This document shows positions 35,079 through 44,069 of a stretch of 64,000 bases of DNA, one piece after another. Each line of letters starts with the position of its first letter. Positions within the stretch are counted from its first letter, which is position 1. The position numbers and the translations under genes were made by a program. The DNA comes from Pseudomonas sp. stari2 (lineage in GTDB: Bacteria > Pseudomonadota > Gammaproteobacteria > Pseudomonadales > Pseudomonadaceae): contig NZ_CP099760.1 in assembly GCF_040760005.1 (NCBI RefSeq), positions 5,922,001 to 5,986,000 of the forward strand, written 5' to 3'. Under the pieces are notes generated by a model. The model saw nothing but the letters and a program-made list of their open reading frames with translations, did no database searches and was not told the DNA's origin.

Positions 35079-37013
35079 ATGAGTAAAGCGGACGCCTTCA
35101 CCCAGGCAGGGAAAACCGCGGTGTTGCAAAACATTCAGGGCACGTTGCAATTCCTCCAGCGCTTCCCCCCTTTCAATCAGATGGAACACGCCCACCTGGC
35201 CTATCTGGTGGAGCAGTGCCAACTGCGCTTTTACGGTCAGGGCGAAAGCATCATCAAACCCGCCGACGGGCCGGTCGAACACTTCTACATCGTCAAGCAG
35301 GGCCGGGTGGTCGGCGAGCGTCCGCACACGGCCAAGGGCGGTACCGAAACCACCTTTGAAATCACCACCGGCGAGTGCTTCCCCCTCGCCGCGCTGCTCG
35401 GCGAACGGGCGACACGCACCGAACACCTGGCCGGCGAGGACACCTTCTGCCTGCAACTGAACAAACTGGCGTTCATCAAGCTTTTCGCCCTCTCCAACAC
35501 CTTCCGCGATTTCGCCTTGCGCGGGGTCAGCAGCCTGCTCGATCAAGTCAACCAGCAGGTCCAGCAGAAAGCCGTGGAGACTCTCGGCACCCAGTATTCG
35601 CTGAACACCCGCCTCGGCGAATTGGCCATGCGCCATCCGGTGACGTGCAGCCCGACCACTCCGTTGCGCGAAGCGGTGAAGCTGATGCACGAGCAACAGG
35701 TCGGCAGCATTGTCGCGGTGGATGAACACAAGGCGCCGCTGGGGATTTTCACCCTGCGTGACCTGCGCCATGTAGTGGCGGAAGGAGTTGGTGACTTCAG
35801 CGAACCAATCGAACGCCACATGACGCCCTCGCCGTTCTATCTGTCGCCGGATCACAGCGCCTTCGACGCAGCAATCGCTATGACCGAGCGGCACATCGCC
35901 CACGTCTGCCTGGTCAAGGATCAGCGATTGTGCGGCGTGGTTTCCGAACGGGATCTGTTTTCGCTGCAACGGGTCGATCTGGTGCACCTGGCGCGAACCA
36001 TCCGCAGCGCCCAGCGGGTTGAACAACTGGTGACCCTGCGCGGCGAGATCGGCCAATTGGTGGAGCGCATGCTGGCCCACGGCGCGTCTTCAACCCAAAT
36101 CACCCACATCATCACCCTGCTCAACGATCACACCGTGTGCCGGGTGATCGAGCTGACCCTCGCCGAGAAAGGCGACCCCGGTGTGCCGTTCAGTTGGCTG
36201 TGCTTCGGCAGCGAAGGCCGGCGCGAGCAGACCCTGCACACCGATCAGGACAACGGCATTCTGTTCGACGCGCGGGATGCGGCCCATGCGGCAGAGATTC
36301 GCGGCAAGTTGCTGCCCATCGCCCAGCAGATCAATAACAGCTTGGCGCAGTGCGGCTTCACCCTGTGCAAAGGCAACGTCATGGCCGGCAATCCGCAGCT
36401 GTGCCTGTCCCGTGCCGAGTGGGCCCGGCGCTTTGCCGCATTTATCCGTGAGGCGACGCCGGAGAACCTGCTGGGCTCAAGCATCTATTTCGACCTGCGG
36501 GTGGTCTGGGGCGATGAACAGGGTTGCGAGCAACTGCGCCGAGGGATTCTCGATCAGGTCGGAGACAATCGTCTGTTCCAGCGGATGATGGCCGAGAACG
36601 CCTTGCGCAACCGCCCGCCGGTGGGGCGTTTCCGTGAGTTCGTGCTGACGAAAAAGAACGGCGAGAAAGCCACGCTGGACCTGAAGATCCAGGGCCTGAC
36701 ACCCTTTGTCGACGGTGCACGTTTGCTGGCGCTGGCCAACGGTATCGACGCCAACAACACCCTCGAACGCTTCCGCCAGTTGGTGGAGAAAGAAGTCATC
36801 GATCGACTGGATGGCGCCGCGTACGAAGAGGCTTACCACTTCATCCAGCAGACGCGCATGCAGCAGCATCAACTGCAGACCCGGGAAAACCTGCCGTACT
36901 CCAATCGTGTCGATCCCGACAGCCTCAATCATCTGGACCGGCGCATCCTGCGTGAATCCCTGCGCCAGGCTCAGCGCCTGCAAAGCAGCCTGACCTTGCG
37001 GTATCAGCTATGA
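35079..37013 (+). CDS. cNMP-binding/CBS/DUF294 nucleotidyltransferase-like signalling protein
   Basis: Cytoplasmic protein of 644 residues. Order of domains: cyclic-nucleotide-binding (about 15-150), a CBS pair (about 185-300), a GlnD-like DUF294 nucleotidyltransferase domain (about 340-480) with the conserved FGSEGRREQTLHTDQDN motif whose two Asp are intact, and DUF294 C-terminal domain. ATG 35079 was chosen over 35073 by homology (MSKADAFTQAG); the frame opens much earlier at 34857. Its last codon overlaps the exonuclease start. Such pairs occur near acetyl-CoA synthetase in other proteobacteria; nucleotide transferred and target are unknown. Confidence 0.87.
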   Translation: MSKADAFTQAGKTAVLQNIQGTLQFLQRFPPFNQMEHAHLAYLVEQCQLRFYGQGESIIKPADGPVEHFYIVKQGRVVGERPHTAKGGTETTFEITTGECFPLAALLGERATRTEHLAGEDTFCLQLNKLAFIKLFALSNTFRDFALRGVSSLLDQVNQQVQQKAVETLGTQYSLNTRLGELAMRHPVTCSPTTPLREAVKLMHEQQVGSIVAVDEHKAPLGIFTLRDLRHVVAEGVGDFSEPIERHMTPSPFYLSPDHSAFDAAIAMTERHIAHVCLVKDQRLCGVVSERDLFSLQRVDLVHLARTIRSAQRVEQLVTLRGEIGQLVERMLAHGASSTQITHIITLLNDHTVCRVIELTLAEKGDPGVPFSWLCFGSEGRREQTLHTDQDNGILFDARDAAHAAEIRGKLLPIAQQINNSLAQCGFTLCKGNVMAGNPQLCLSRAEWARRFAAFIREATPENLLGSSIYFDLRVVWGDEQGCEQLRRGILDQVGDNRLFQRMMAENALRNRPPVGRFREFVLTKKNGEKATLDLKIQGLTPFVDGARLLALANGIDANNTLERFRQLVEKEVIDRLDGAAYEEAYHFIQQTRMQQHQLQTRENLPYSNRVDPDSLNHLDRRILRESLRQAQRLQSSLTLRYQL

Positions 37014-37717
37014 GCCTGTTTTCGTGGCTGCGTCCGGCCAGCCCCGTTCTACCGGAAAATCTGCGACAACGCCTGATGAAACTGCCAGCGATCGGCGAAC
37101 TGAGCGAATGCAGCCTGCGCGAACAGCGTTGGGTGGTACTGGATCTGGAAACCACCGGGCTGAACCTGAACAAGGATCGGGTGGTGTCGATTGGCGCGGT
37201 GGTGATCGAGGACGGCGCCATCGACTTCAGCCAGCAGTTCGAACGCACCCTGCAGTGTCGCGAACTCAAACTCAGCCCCAGCGTGCTGATCCACGGACTG
37301 GGGCCGAATGCGATTGCCGCCGGCAGCGAGCCGGCCGAGGCGCTGCTCGAGCTTCTGGAGTTTATTGGCGACAGTCCGGTGCTGGCGTTTCATGCGCCGT
37401 TCGATCAGCACATGTTGGGCCGGGCGGTGAAAGAACATTTGGGGCACAAGTTGCAGCAAGTGTTTCTGGATGTCGCCGATATTGCACCGCTGGTTTGTCC
37501 GCAAGCGCATATTCGCGAAGCGGGTCTGGACGAGTGGATCAACTGGTTCAAGCTCGAAGTGTTCGAGCGCCACCACGCCAGCGCCGACGCACTGGCCACG
37601 GCGGAACTGGCGTTGATTCTGTTCAGCCGGGCACGGCAGCAGCAGATTCACAGTCCATTGAATTTGCAGCAACGCCTGAGCCAGTGGAAGCGCCGCCAGC
37701 AGACGCATTCATTCTGA
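37010..37717 (+). CDS. DnaQ-like 3'-5' exonuclease (DEDDh)
   Basis: Exonuclease of 235 residues related to DNA polymerase III epsilon. Exo I is VVLDLETTGLNL, Exo II is LAFHAPFDQHMLG, and Exo III is RHHASADALATAE with the DEDDh histidine. It is not the replicative epsilon: it lacks that protein's characteristic N terminus and lies in an operon with the DUF294 protein, starting inside its stop codon (ATGA). It may act on a nucleic acid or nucleotide related to the partner's function. Confidence 0.88.
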   Translation: MSLFSWLRPASPVLPENLRQRLMKLPAIGELSECSLREQRWVVLDLETTGLNLNKDRVVSIGAVVIEDGAIDFSQQFERTLQCRELKLSPSVLIHGLGPNAIAAGSEPAEALLELLEFIGDSPVLAFHAPFDQHMLGRAVKEHLGHKLQQVFLDVADIAPLVCPQAHIREAGLDEWINWFKLEVFERHHASADALATAELALILFSRARQQQIHSPLNLQQRLSQWKRRQQTHSF

Positions 37718-37828
37718 GTCCCGGGTTGTCTCCCGACAACCCGACCGGTGGCCAATTGCTAACCATTCCCACCTCTGCCACAATCGCGAACAATTCTCGT
37801 TGGTTAACATTTCCCAGTCGGTGCCTTC

Positions 37829-38347
37829 GTGTCGTCAGCCCAAAGCCCTCACAGTGAGCTCGTCGGTGCGTTGTACCGCGACCATCGCGGCTGGCTGCTG
37901 GCCTGGCTGCGGCGCAACGTGGCCTGCCCGCAACGCGCCGAAGACCTGAGCCAGGACACCTTCGTGCGCCTGCTCGGTCGCGAGGAACTGCTGACACCCC
38001 GCGAGCCCCGGGCCTTTCTGGTGGCGATCGCCAAAGGCCTGCTGTTCGACTACTTCCGTCGCGCGGCACTGGAACAGGCTTATCTCGCTGAGTTGATGCT
38101 GATCCCCGAAGGCGAGCAGCCTTCGGTTGAAGAGCAGCAATTGATCCTCGAAGACCTCAAGGCCATCGACCGCCTGCTCGGCCAACTGTCGACCAAGGCT
38201 CGCGCCGCTTTCCTTTATAACCGTCTCGACGGCCTGACCCATGCCGAGATCGCCGACAAACTCGGCGTGTCGGTGCCGCGCGTACGTCAGTATCTGGCCC
38301 AGGGTATCCGCCAGTGCTACATCGCCCTGTACGGTGAGCCGACATGA
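37829..38347 (+). CDS. fiuI: FecI-type ECF sigma factor, probably FiuI
   Basis: Extracytoplasmic-function sigma factor of 172 residues for an iron-siderophore receptor. Region 2 contains ACPQRAEDLSQDTFVRLLG, and region 4 GLTHAEIADKLGVSVPRVRQYL. Start GTG 37829. The stop overlaps the fecR-like gene by four bases. The assignment to the ferrichrome system FiuI-FiuR-FiuA rests on synteny with PA0470-0472 (GST and creBCD also next to it), recalled, not searched. Fur control is expected, but I find only a weak partial box upstream. Confidence 0.85.
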   Translation: MSSAQSPHSELVGALYRDHRGWLLAWLRRNVACPQRAEDLSQDTFVRLLGREELLTPREPRAFLVAIAKGLLFDYFRRAALEQAYLAELMLIPEGEQPSVEEQQLILEDLKAIDRLLGQLSTKARAAFLYNRLDGLTHAEIADKLGVSVPRVRQYLAQGIRQCYIALYGEPT

Positions 38348-39315
38348 ATCCGGCCAGTTCCAGACCGGTGCCGGCTCACGTGCTGGACGCGGCAATTGCC
38401 TGGCAATTGACCCTCGATTCCAGCACGCCACTGGAGCGCGAAGAGTTCGCCAAATGGCACGCTGCCAACGAAGAACACGCCCGGGCCTGGCGCCAGTTGG
38501 GCATGCTAGACCAGCGTTTCAGCGTAGCCAGCGGCCCGGCCCGCAGCGCGTTGCTGCAATCGCGCGAAGGTATCCGTCGCCGGGTGCGCAAACTCGGCAG
38601 CGGTCTGGCCAGTGTTGTCGCGGTGGTCGGCCTGTCGCTGTTTGCCGCAGAACACTATCTGCCGCTGGATTACTGGCTCGCCGACCAGCGCACGGCTACC
38701 GGTGAACAACGCACCGTACGGCTGGCGGACGGCACCGTGATCAATCTCAACACTCACAGCGCCGTAGATGTGCGGTTCGATGACGAGCAGCGGCTGATCG
38801 TGTTGCAGGAAGGTGAAATCCTCATCGAAACCGGTCACGGCGATGCACGACCGTTCATCGTCGAAACCCGCGAAGGCCGAATGCGTGCGCTGGGCACTCG
38901 GTTTCTCGTCAAGCGCGAAGAACAGGGCACGCGCCTGAGCGTGCTGCAGTCGGCCGTCGCGGCGCATCCGCAATCCGATCCGCAGGAACAGATCCTGCGC
39001 GAAGGCCAGCAAGTGCTGATCCGCGACAACGGGTTGGACGCGGTCGTCGCGCTCAACCCCGGCGCCGATGCCTGGACCCGCGGCATGCTGGTGGTGGACA
39101 ACGCGCGTCTGGAAGACCTGGTGCACGAACTCGGCCGCTATCGTCGCGGCCATCTGGGCATTACGCCGGAAGTCGCCGACCTGCGCATCACCGGCAGTTT
39201 CCCGCTGCACGATACCGACAAGGCGTTGAGCGCCCTGCTCCCGACCCTGCCGGTGCAGATCGAGCAGCACACGCCGTGGTGGGTCACCGTGGCCAAGGCT
39301 GATCCGAAGCCCTGA
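38344..39315 (+). CDS. fiuR: FecR-type anti-sigma/signal transducer, probably FiuR
   Basis: Inner-membrane regulator of 323 residues. The N-terminal DUF4880-like cytoplasmic domain (AIAWQLTLDSSTPLEREEFA, WHAANEEHARAW) binds the sigma factor. A single transmembrane helix is near 88-105 (GLASVVAVVGLSLFAA). The periplasmic FecR domain (RTVRLADGTVINLNTHSAVDV) contacts the receptor's signalling domain. The start overlaps the sigma stop (ATGA). Receptor gene follows after 163 bp. Confidence 0.88.
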   Translation: MNPASSRPVPAHVLDAAIAWQLTLDSSTPLEREEFAKWHAANEEHARAWRQLGMLDQRFSVASGPARSALLQSREGIRRRVRKLGSGLASVVAVVGLSLFAAEHYLPLDYWLADQRTATGEQRTVRLADGTVINLNTHSAVDVRFDDEQRLIVLQEGEILIETGHGDARPFIVETREGRMRALGTRFLVKREEQGTRLSVLQSAVAAHPQSDPQEQILREGQQVLIRDNGLDAVVALNPGADAWTRGMLVVDNARLEDLVHELGRYRRGHLGITPEVADLRITGSFPLHDTDKALSALLPTLPVQIEQHTPWWVTVAKADPKP

Positions 39316-39478
39316 TACACCGCGTTACCTGCTCGCCCCCCCATGAAAACGGACTTTCTGCTGACTTGTGCAGCGATGTCGTTCGTTAATCGAAATTATT
39401 TTCATCCAGCCCTATCACTTTTCGAATCTCGTCCGGCACCCAAGCAATTGAGAAATATTTCCATTCAGGAGCCGCCGT

Positions 39479-41905
39479 ATGTCCCGTTCGCTAGACACCT
39501 TGTTGCGCCCCAGTTTGCTGGCGGTTGCCATTGCCCTCTGCACCCCGCTGGCCAGCAGCCAACTGATCGCCGCTGAACAGGCGTCGAGCGTTCGCGCCTA
39601 CAACCTGCCGGCGGCGCCGCTGTCCACCACCCTGAACCAGATCGCCAGCCAGGGCGGGCTCACGCTGTCGCTGAATCCTTCGCTGGCAGCCGGCAAGACC
39701 TCGGCTCCGGTCAACGGCCAATATGACGCGGCGGGCGCACTGAGCGCTGCCCTGCGTGGCACCGGCCTGCAACTGGAACAAAGCAGCACCGGCACGTACA
39801 CCCTGGTCGCCGTGCCGGAAGGGGTGATGGCCCTGCCGGAGACTTCGGTAATCGGTGTGGAAAACACTGAAAGCGCCTGGGGCCCGGTCGAAGGCTACAC
39901 CGCCACCCGCACTGCCGCCGGCACCAAGACCGACACCGCGCTGGTCGAAGCGCCCCGTTCGATCTCCGTCGCCACCCGCCAGCAGATGGACGACCGCAGC
40001 GTGCACAGCCTCGATGACGCCGTGCGCTACATGCCAGGCATCACCGCCAGCAGCTATGGCAGCGACACCCGCGCCGACTGGCTGCGCGTGCGTGGCTTCG
40101 AACCGACTCAATTCCTTGATGGCCTGCCGCTGCCAAAAGGCGTGTACGCCAACCCGAAACAGGAAACCTGGAACCTCGACCGCCTCGCCCTGCTGCGCGG
40201 CCCGGCCTCGTCGGTTTACGGCCAGACCCCGCCGGGCGGCCTGCTGGACATGGTCAGCCGTCGCCCAAGCGATGTGCAGAGCAGCGAAATCCAGTTGCAA
40301 TACGGCAGCGACAACCACCGGCAGATCAACTTCGCCAGCACCGGCAAGATCGACGACGCCGGACAGTTCCTCTACGGCCTCAGCGGCGTGGTACGTGACA
40401 GTGGCACGCAGGTCGATCACGTCGACAACAAGCGCTACAACATCGCGCCGAGCCTGACCTGGAACATCGACGACGACACCAAATTCACCCTGCTGACCCA
40501 GTTCACCCGCGACGATACCGGCATCACCAGCCAGTTCCTGCCGGTGCAGGGCACCAAGATCGACATGCCGTTCGGCAAGGTTTCCCATCACAAGAACCTC
40601 GGCGATCCGGACTGGGAATATTACGACCGCACCTACTACGCGCTCGGTTATGCCTTCGAACATCGGCTGAACGATGTGTGGCAGTTCAAGCAGAATCTGC
40701 GCTACACCAAGTCGGAGCTGTCGTTCCAGAGCCTGACCCCGGGTTCGTATCCGTACACCCAAGTGGACAACGCCGGCAACGTCGGCCGCACCAGCACCAG
40801 TGTCAATGAGGACATCAGCCAGTTCGCCGTGGACAACAACTTCCAGGCTGACTTTGCTACCGGCGACATCCGCCACACCCTGCTACTGGGTCTGGATCAC
40901 CAGCGCAGCAACAACAACTACACCTCGATCTTCGGTGACGGCCTGACCACCAATGTGCTCAACCCGATCTACGGTCAGCCGATCGTGCGTCCGGCGCGCT
41001 CCACCGCCTTCTACGACTACGAGCAGAAGACCTACCAGACCGGTCTGTACGTGCAGGATCAGATGGCCCTCGACCAATGGCGCCTGACCCTCGGTGGTCG
41101 TGAAGACTGGGTGCACACCGGTACCAGGTTCATCAACAAGGCCGACGCGACCAACACCGACCGCGACAAGGCCTTCAGCGGCAACGCGGCACTGAGCTAC
41201 GTGTTCGACTCGGGTTTCGTGCCGTACATTTCCTATGCCGAATCCTTCCAGCCCACCAGTGGCGCCGACGCCTCCTCCACGGAATCGCTCAAGCCGACCG
41301 AAGGCAAGCAGTGGGAGCTGGGCATCAAGTACCAACCGCCAGGCAGCAAGACCCTGCTGTCCGCCGCGGTGTATGACCTGACCCAGAAAAACGTCTCGGT
41401 AAGCTCCTTCGTCAACGGCGTATCGATCACCAGCCAGACCGGCGAAGTGAAAGTCAAAGGCCTGGAGCTCGAAGCCACTTCCGATGTCACCGACAACCTG
41501 AAAGTCATCGCGGCCTACACCCTGGCCAAGTCCGAAGTGCAGAACGGCGTCGACAAGGGCAACCGACTGCAACTGATGCCGAACCAGCAAGCCTCGCTGT
41601 GGACCGATTACACCTGGCACAGCGGCGTGCTCGACGGCTTCGGTATCGGCGGCGGCGTGCGCTACACCGGCAACACCTACGGCGACAAGGCCAACACCTG
41701 GCTGGGCAAGGCTGACGCCTACACCGTGTTCGATGCCAGCGTGCATTACGACCTCGGTCGCCTGGACAACAGCTTGAAGGGCGCATCGCTGGCACTCAAC
41801 GCGACCAACCTGTTCGACAAGGACTACATTTCCACCTGCGACAGCTTCTACTGCTACTACGGCGACCAACGCAGCGTCGTCGCCAGTGCCACCTACAAGT
41901 GGTAA
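39479..41905 (+). CDS. fiuA: TonB-dependent siderophore receptor with signalling domain, probably FiuA (ferrichrome)
   Basis: Outer-membrane receptor of 808 residues. Signal peptide (SLLAVAIALCTPLASSQLIAA), then the STN signalling domain (YNLPAAPLSTTLNQIASQGG, residues about 40-115) that triggers FecR/FecI. The plug contains APRSISVATRQQMDDR and the 22-strand barrel ends with an aromatic residue (ATYKW). A TonB box may lie near ETSVIGV. Two Cys pair near the C terminus (STCDSFYCYYGD). Ferrichrome is inferred from synteny with PA0470; another hydroxamate siderophore is possible. Confidence 0.9.
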   Translation: MSRSLDTLLRPSLLAVAIALCTPLASSQLIAAEQASSVRAYNLPAAPLSTTLNQIASQGGLTLSLNPSLAAGKTSAPVNGQYDAAGALSAALRGTGLQLEQSSTGTYTLVAVPEGVMALPETSVIGVENTESAWGPVEGYTATRTAAGTKTDTALVEAPRSISVATRQQMDDRSVHSLDDAVRYMPGITASSYGSDTRADWLRVRGFEPTQFLDGLPLPKGVYANPKQETWNLDRLALLRGPASSVYGQTPPGGLLDMVSRRPSDVQSSEIQLQYGSDNHRQINFASTGKIDDAGQFLYGLSGVVRDSGTQVDHVDNKRYNIAPSLTWNIDDDTKFTLLTQFTRDDTGITSQFLPVQGTKIDMPFGKVSHHKNLGDPDWEYYDRTYYALGYAFEHRLNDVWQFKQNLRYTKSELSFQSLTPGSYPYTQVDNAGNVGRTSTSVNEDISQFAVDNNFQADFATGDIRHTLLLGLDHQRSNNNYTSIFGDGLTTNVLNPIYGQPIVRPARSTAFYDYEQKTYQTGLYVQDQMALDQWRLTLGGREDWVHTGTRFINKADATNTDRDKAFSGNAALSYVFDSGFVPYISYAESFQPTSGADASSTESLKPTEGKQWELGIKYQPPGSKTLLSAAVYDLTQKNVSVSSFVNGVSITSQTGEVKVKGLELEATSDVTDNLKVIAAYTLAKSEVQNGVDKGNRLQLMPNQQASLWTDYTWHSGVLDGFGIGGGVRYTGNTYGDKANTWLGKADAYTVFDASVHYDLGRLDNSLKGASLALNATNLFDKDYISTCDSFYCYYGDQRSVVASATYKW

Positions 41906-41936
41906 ACGCGTGAGCTGAAACAGGCCCTGCAACCAG

Positions 41937-41967
41937 GCCGTCCCTCGTGGACGGCTTTGGTGTTTTT
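41937..41967 (+). terminator. Weak hairpin between receptor and PepSY genes
   Basis: GGCCGTCC-CTCGT-GGACGGCT followed by TTGGTGTTTTT. The stem is short and the U-tract interrupted; probably an attenuator that lowers PepSY expression below that of the receptor. Confidence 0.45.
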
Positions 41968-41979
41968 GAAGGTCATGAA

Positions 41980-43110
41980 ATGAAAAGTAAAACAATTCGT
42001 CGCTGGTCCTTCGTCCACACCTGGACCAGCCTGATCTGCACCGTGTTTTTGCTGCTGCTCGCCCTGACCGGCCTGCCGCTGATTTTCCATCACGAGATCG
42101 AGCACTTGCTCGGTGACGCCCCGGTGGTGCGCGAGATGCCGGCCGACACGCCGCACCTGAATCTGGCGCAACTGGTGCAAGCCGCCGAGGCCCATCGCCC
42201 CGGTGAATTCGTGCAGTACTTCGGTTTCGAAGACGACGAGCCGAACACAGTGCTGACAATCATGGCAAAGACCGCCGGCACCGAGCCGAATTCCTCGCAC
42301 ACCTTCATGCTCGACGCGCGCACCGGCGAAGCCCTGGAAACACCGTCGGCCAATGGCGGCCTGATGCTGTTCATCCTGCGTCTGCACGTCGACATGTTTG
42401 CCGGTCTGCCGGGCAAGTTGCTGCTGGCGTTCATGGGTGTGCTGTTTGTGGTGGCGATCATATCCGGAACAGTGTTGTACCTGCCGTTCATGCGGCGTCT
42501 GGACTTCGGTACCGTGCGCCGGGACAAATCCACCCGTCTGCGCTGGCTCGACCTGCACAACCTGATCGGCGTGGTGACCCTGACCTGGGCGCTGGTGGTG
42601 GGTGTCACCGGGGTGATCAGCGCCTGTGCCGATCTGATCATCGCGGCGTGGCGCAACGATTCGCTCAACGCCATGATCGCGCCCTACCGCGATGCACCGC
42701 CGCTGACTCACCTCGCCCCGGCCACCCGCCTGCTCGATATCGCCGGCGAAGTCGCACCGGGGATGAAACCTGACTTCATCGCCTTCCCAGGCACGCGATT
42801 TTCCAGCGAGCACCATTACTCGGTGTTCATGAAGGGCGGCACCCACCTGACTTCGCACCTGCTGACGCCAGTGCTGATCGACGCCAGCACCCTGCAAGTC
42901 ACGGCGGTCGCAGAACGGCCGTGGTACATGGACGCCATGGGCATGTCGCAGCCGCTGCACTTTGGCGACTATGGCGGCATGCCGATGAAAATCCTCTGGG
43001 CCACCCTCGATGGGCTGACCATCATCGTCCTCGGCAGCGGCGTGTATTTGTGGGTGGTGCGGCGCAAGGCCGCAAAACCGGTGCTGGAAACGGCGGAGGC
43101 TTCGGCATGA
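41980..43110 (+). CDS. PepSY-domain membrane protein (siderophore-linked)
   Basis: Inner-membrane protein of 376 residues with about four transmembrane helices: HTWTSLICTVFLLLLALTGL near the N terminus, LLLAFMGVLFVVAIISGTV, VVTLTWALVVGVTGVISA and a last one near the C terminus. PepSY-associated proteins next to TonB receptors are thought to reduce or release iron from siderophores in the periplasm (family knowledge). ATG 41980 preferred by AAGG site. Its stop overlaps the next gene (ATGA). Confidence 0.87.
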   Translation: MKSKTIRRWSFVHTWTSLICTVFLLLLALTGLPLIFHHEIEHLLGDAPVVREMPADTPHLNLAQLVQAAEAHRPGEFVQYFGFEDDEPNTVLTIMAKTAGTEPNSSHTFMLDARTGEALETPSANGGLMLFILRLHVDMFAGLPGKLLLAFMGVLFVVAIISGTVLYLPFMRRLDFGTVRRDKSTRLRWLDLHNLIGVVTLTWALVVGVTGVISACADLIIAAWRNDSLNAMIAPYRDAPPLTHLAPATRLLDIAGEVAPGMKPDFIAFPGTRFSSEHHYSVFMKGGTHLTSHLLTPVLIDASTLQVTAVAERPWYMDAMGMSQPLHFGDYGGMPMKILWATLDGLTIIVLGSGVYLWVVRRKAAKPVLETAEASA

Positions 43111-43286
43111 AACCGCGTCAGTCGAATTTCTGGAAAGTCTTCAGTACGCCGCTGGTGATCGCGCTGCTCAGTGCGGCGGGGTTGTTTGCCGCGCTGCTGG
43201 GCGACGGGATCTGGGACGGGTTGAGCTGGATCGGTCTGGGTGTGCCGGCCGCACTCGCCTTACGCGGTCTGCTGCAACGGCGCTGA
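43107..43286 (+). CDS. 59-residue membrane protein coupled to the PepSY gene
   Basis: Protein of 59 residues beginning MKPRQSNFWKVFSTPLVIAL, with one or two hydrophobic segments (FSTPLVIALLSAAGLFAALLG and GLGVPAALALRGLL). ATG at 43107 shares ATGA with the PepSY stop, so translation is coupled. The basic C terminus (LLQRR) suggests a cytoplasmic end. Probably an accessory subunit of the PepSY protein; no function known. Confidence 0.8.
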   Translation: MKPRQSNFWKVFSTPLVIALLSAAGLFAALLGDGIWDGLSWIGLGVPAALALRGLLQRR

Positions 43287-43352
43287 TTGGCTTGAGCCTG
43301 ACGGGCAACGCGCTATGCTGCCCGTTCATTGCCCTTGTCCGAGACCCTGCCG

Positions 43353-43982
43353 ATGTCCGCTCCCAGCATGACCCTGTTCCACAACACCCTGTCCCCGTTC
43401 GTGCGCAAAGTCATGGTGCTACTGCACGAGACCGGCCAGCAGGATCGCGTCGCCCTGCAGGACTGCGTCCTGACACCGGTCAATCCCAATGCCGCGCTGA
43501 ACGAAGACAACCCGCTGGGCAAGATCCCGGCCCTGCGCCTGGCCGACGGCAACGTCATCCATGACAGCCGGGTGATCCTCGATTACCTCGACCACCAGCA
43601 CGTCGGCAACCCGTTGATCCCCCGCGACGGTTCGGCCCGCTGGCGGCGCCTGACCCTGGCCTCGATGGCCGACGGGATCATGGACGCCTCGGTGATGGTG
43701 CGTTACGAGCAAGTGCTGCGTGCCCCGGAGAAGCACTGGGATGAGTGGCTCGAGGCCCAGCGCGACAAGATCCACCGGACCCTGGCACTGCTGGAGCGCG
43801 AGGCCATTGCCGAGCTGACTTGCCATTTCGACGTCGCTTCGATCAGCGTGGCCTGTGCACTGGGTTATCTGGATCTGCGTTTCCCGGATCTGGGCTGGCG
43901 TGAAGCCAACCCGCAACTGGCCAACTGGTACTTTGAAGTGAGTCAGCGTCCGTCGATGATTGCGACGATGCCGAAGGTTTGA
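43353..43982 (+). CDS. Glutathione S-transferase
   Basis: Protein of 209 residues. Thioredoxin-like N-terminal domain with SPFVRKVMVLLHETG (Ser in the active-site position), cis-Pro segment GKIPALRLADG, glutathione-binding DSRVILDYLD; all-alpha C-terminal domain. ATG 43353 or 43368 are both possible starts. Substrate unknown. Lies between the siderophore unit and creD, as the GST PA0473 does in P. aeruginosa (memory). Confidence 0.88.
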   Translation: MSAPSMTLFHNTLSPFVRKVMVLLHETGQQDRVALQDCVLTPVNPNAALNEDNPLGKIPALRLADGNVIHDSRVILDYLDHQHVGNPLIPRDGSARWRRLTLASMADGIMDASVMVRYEQVLRAPEKHWDEWLEAQRDKIHRTLALLEREAIAELTCHFDVASISVACALGYLDLRFPDLGWREANPQLANWYFEVSQRPSMIATMPKV

Positions 43983-44069
43983 CGCACCGAGCGGGAGGCA
44001 ACGACGCAAAGATCAGCGTCATCAACACCTCGGCCTCCCGCTGCTCCTCACGCAATCCCACGAACCGGC

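Noticed and set aside
37788..37806. Partial Fur box upstream of the FecI-type sigma gene
   Set aside because: Contains AATTCTCGTT, like part of some Fur sites, but the full 19-bp match is poor. Fur control remains likely on family grounds only.
39391..39406. CGAAATTATTTTCATC upstream of the receptor gene as a Fur or sigma site
   Set aside because: About half of the Fur consensus positions match when aligned; no convincing FecI-type -35/-10 pair was found.
44033..44042. Terminator formed by AGCGGGAGGC (43990) and GCCTCCCGCT
   Set aside because: The arms pair but the loop is 33 bases and there is no U-tract; too weak to call as a terminator for the GST or creD genes.
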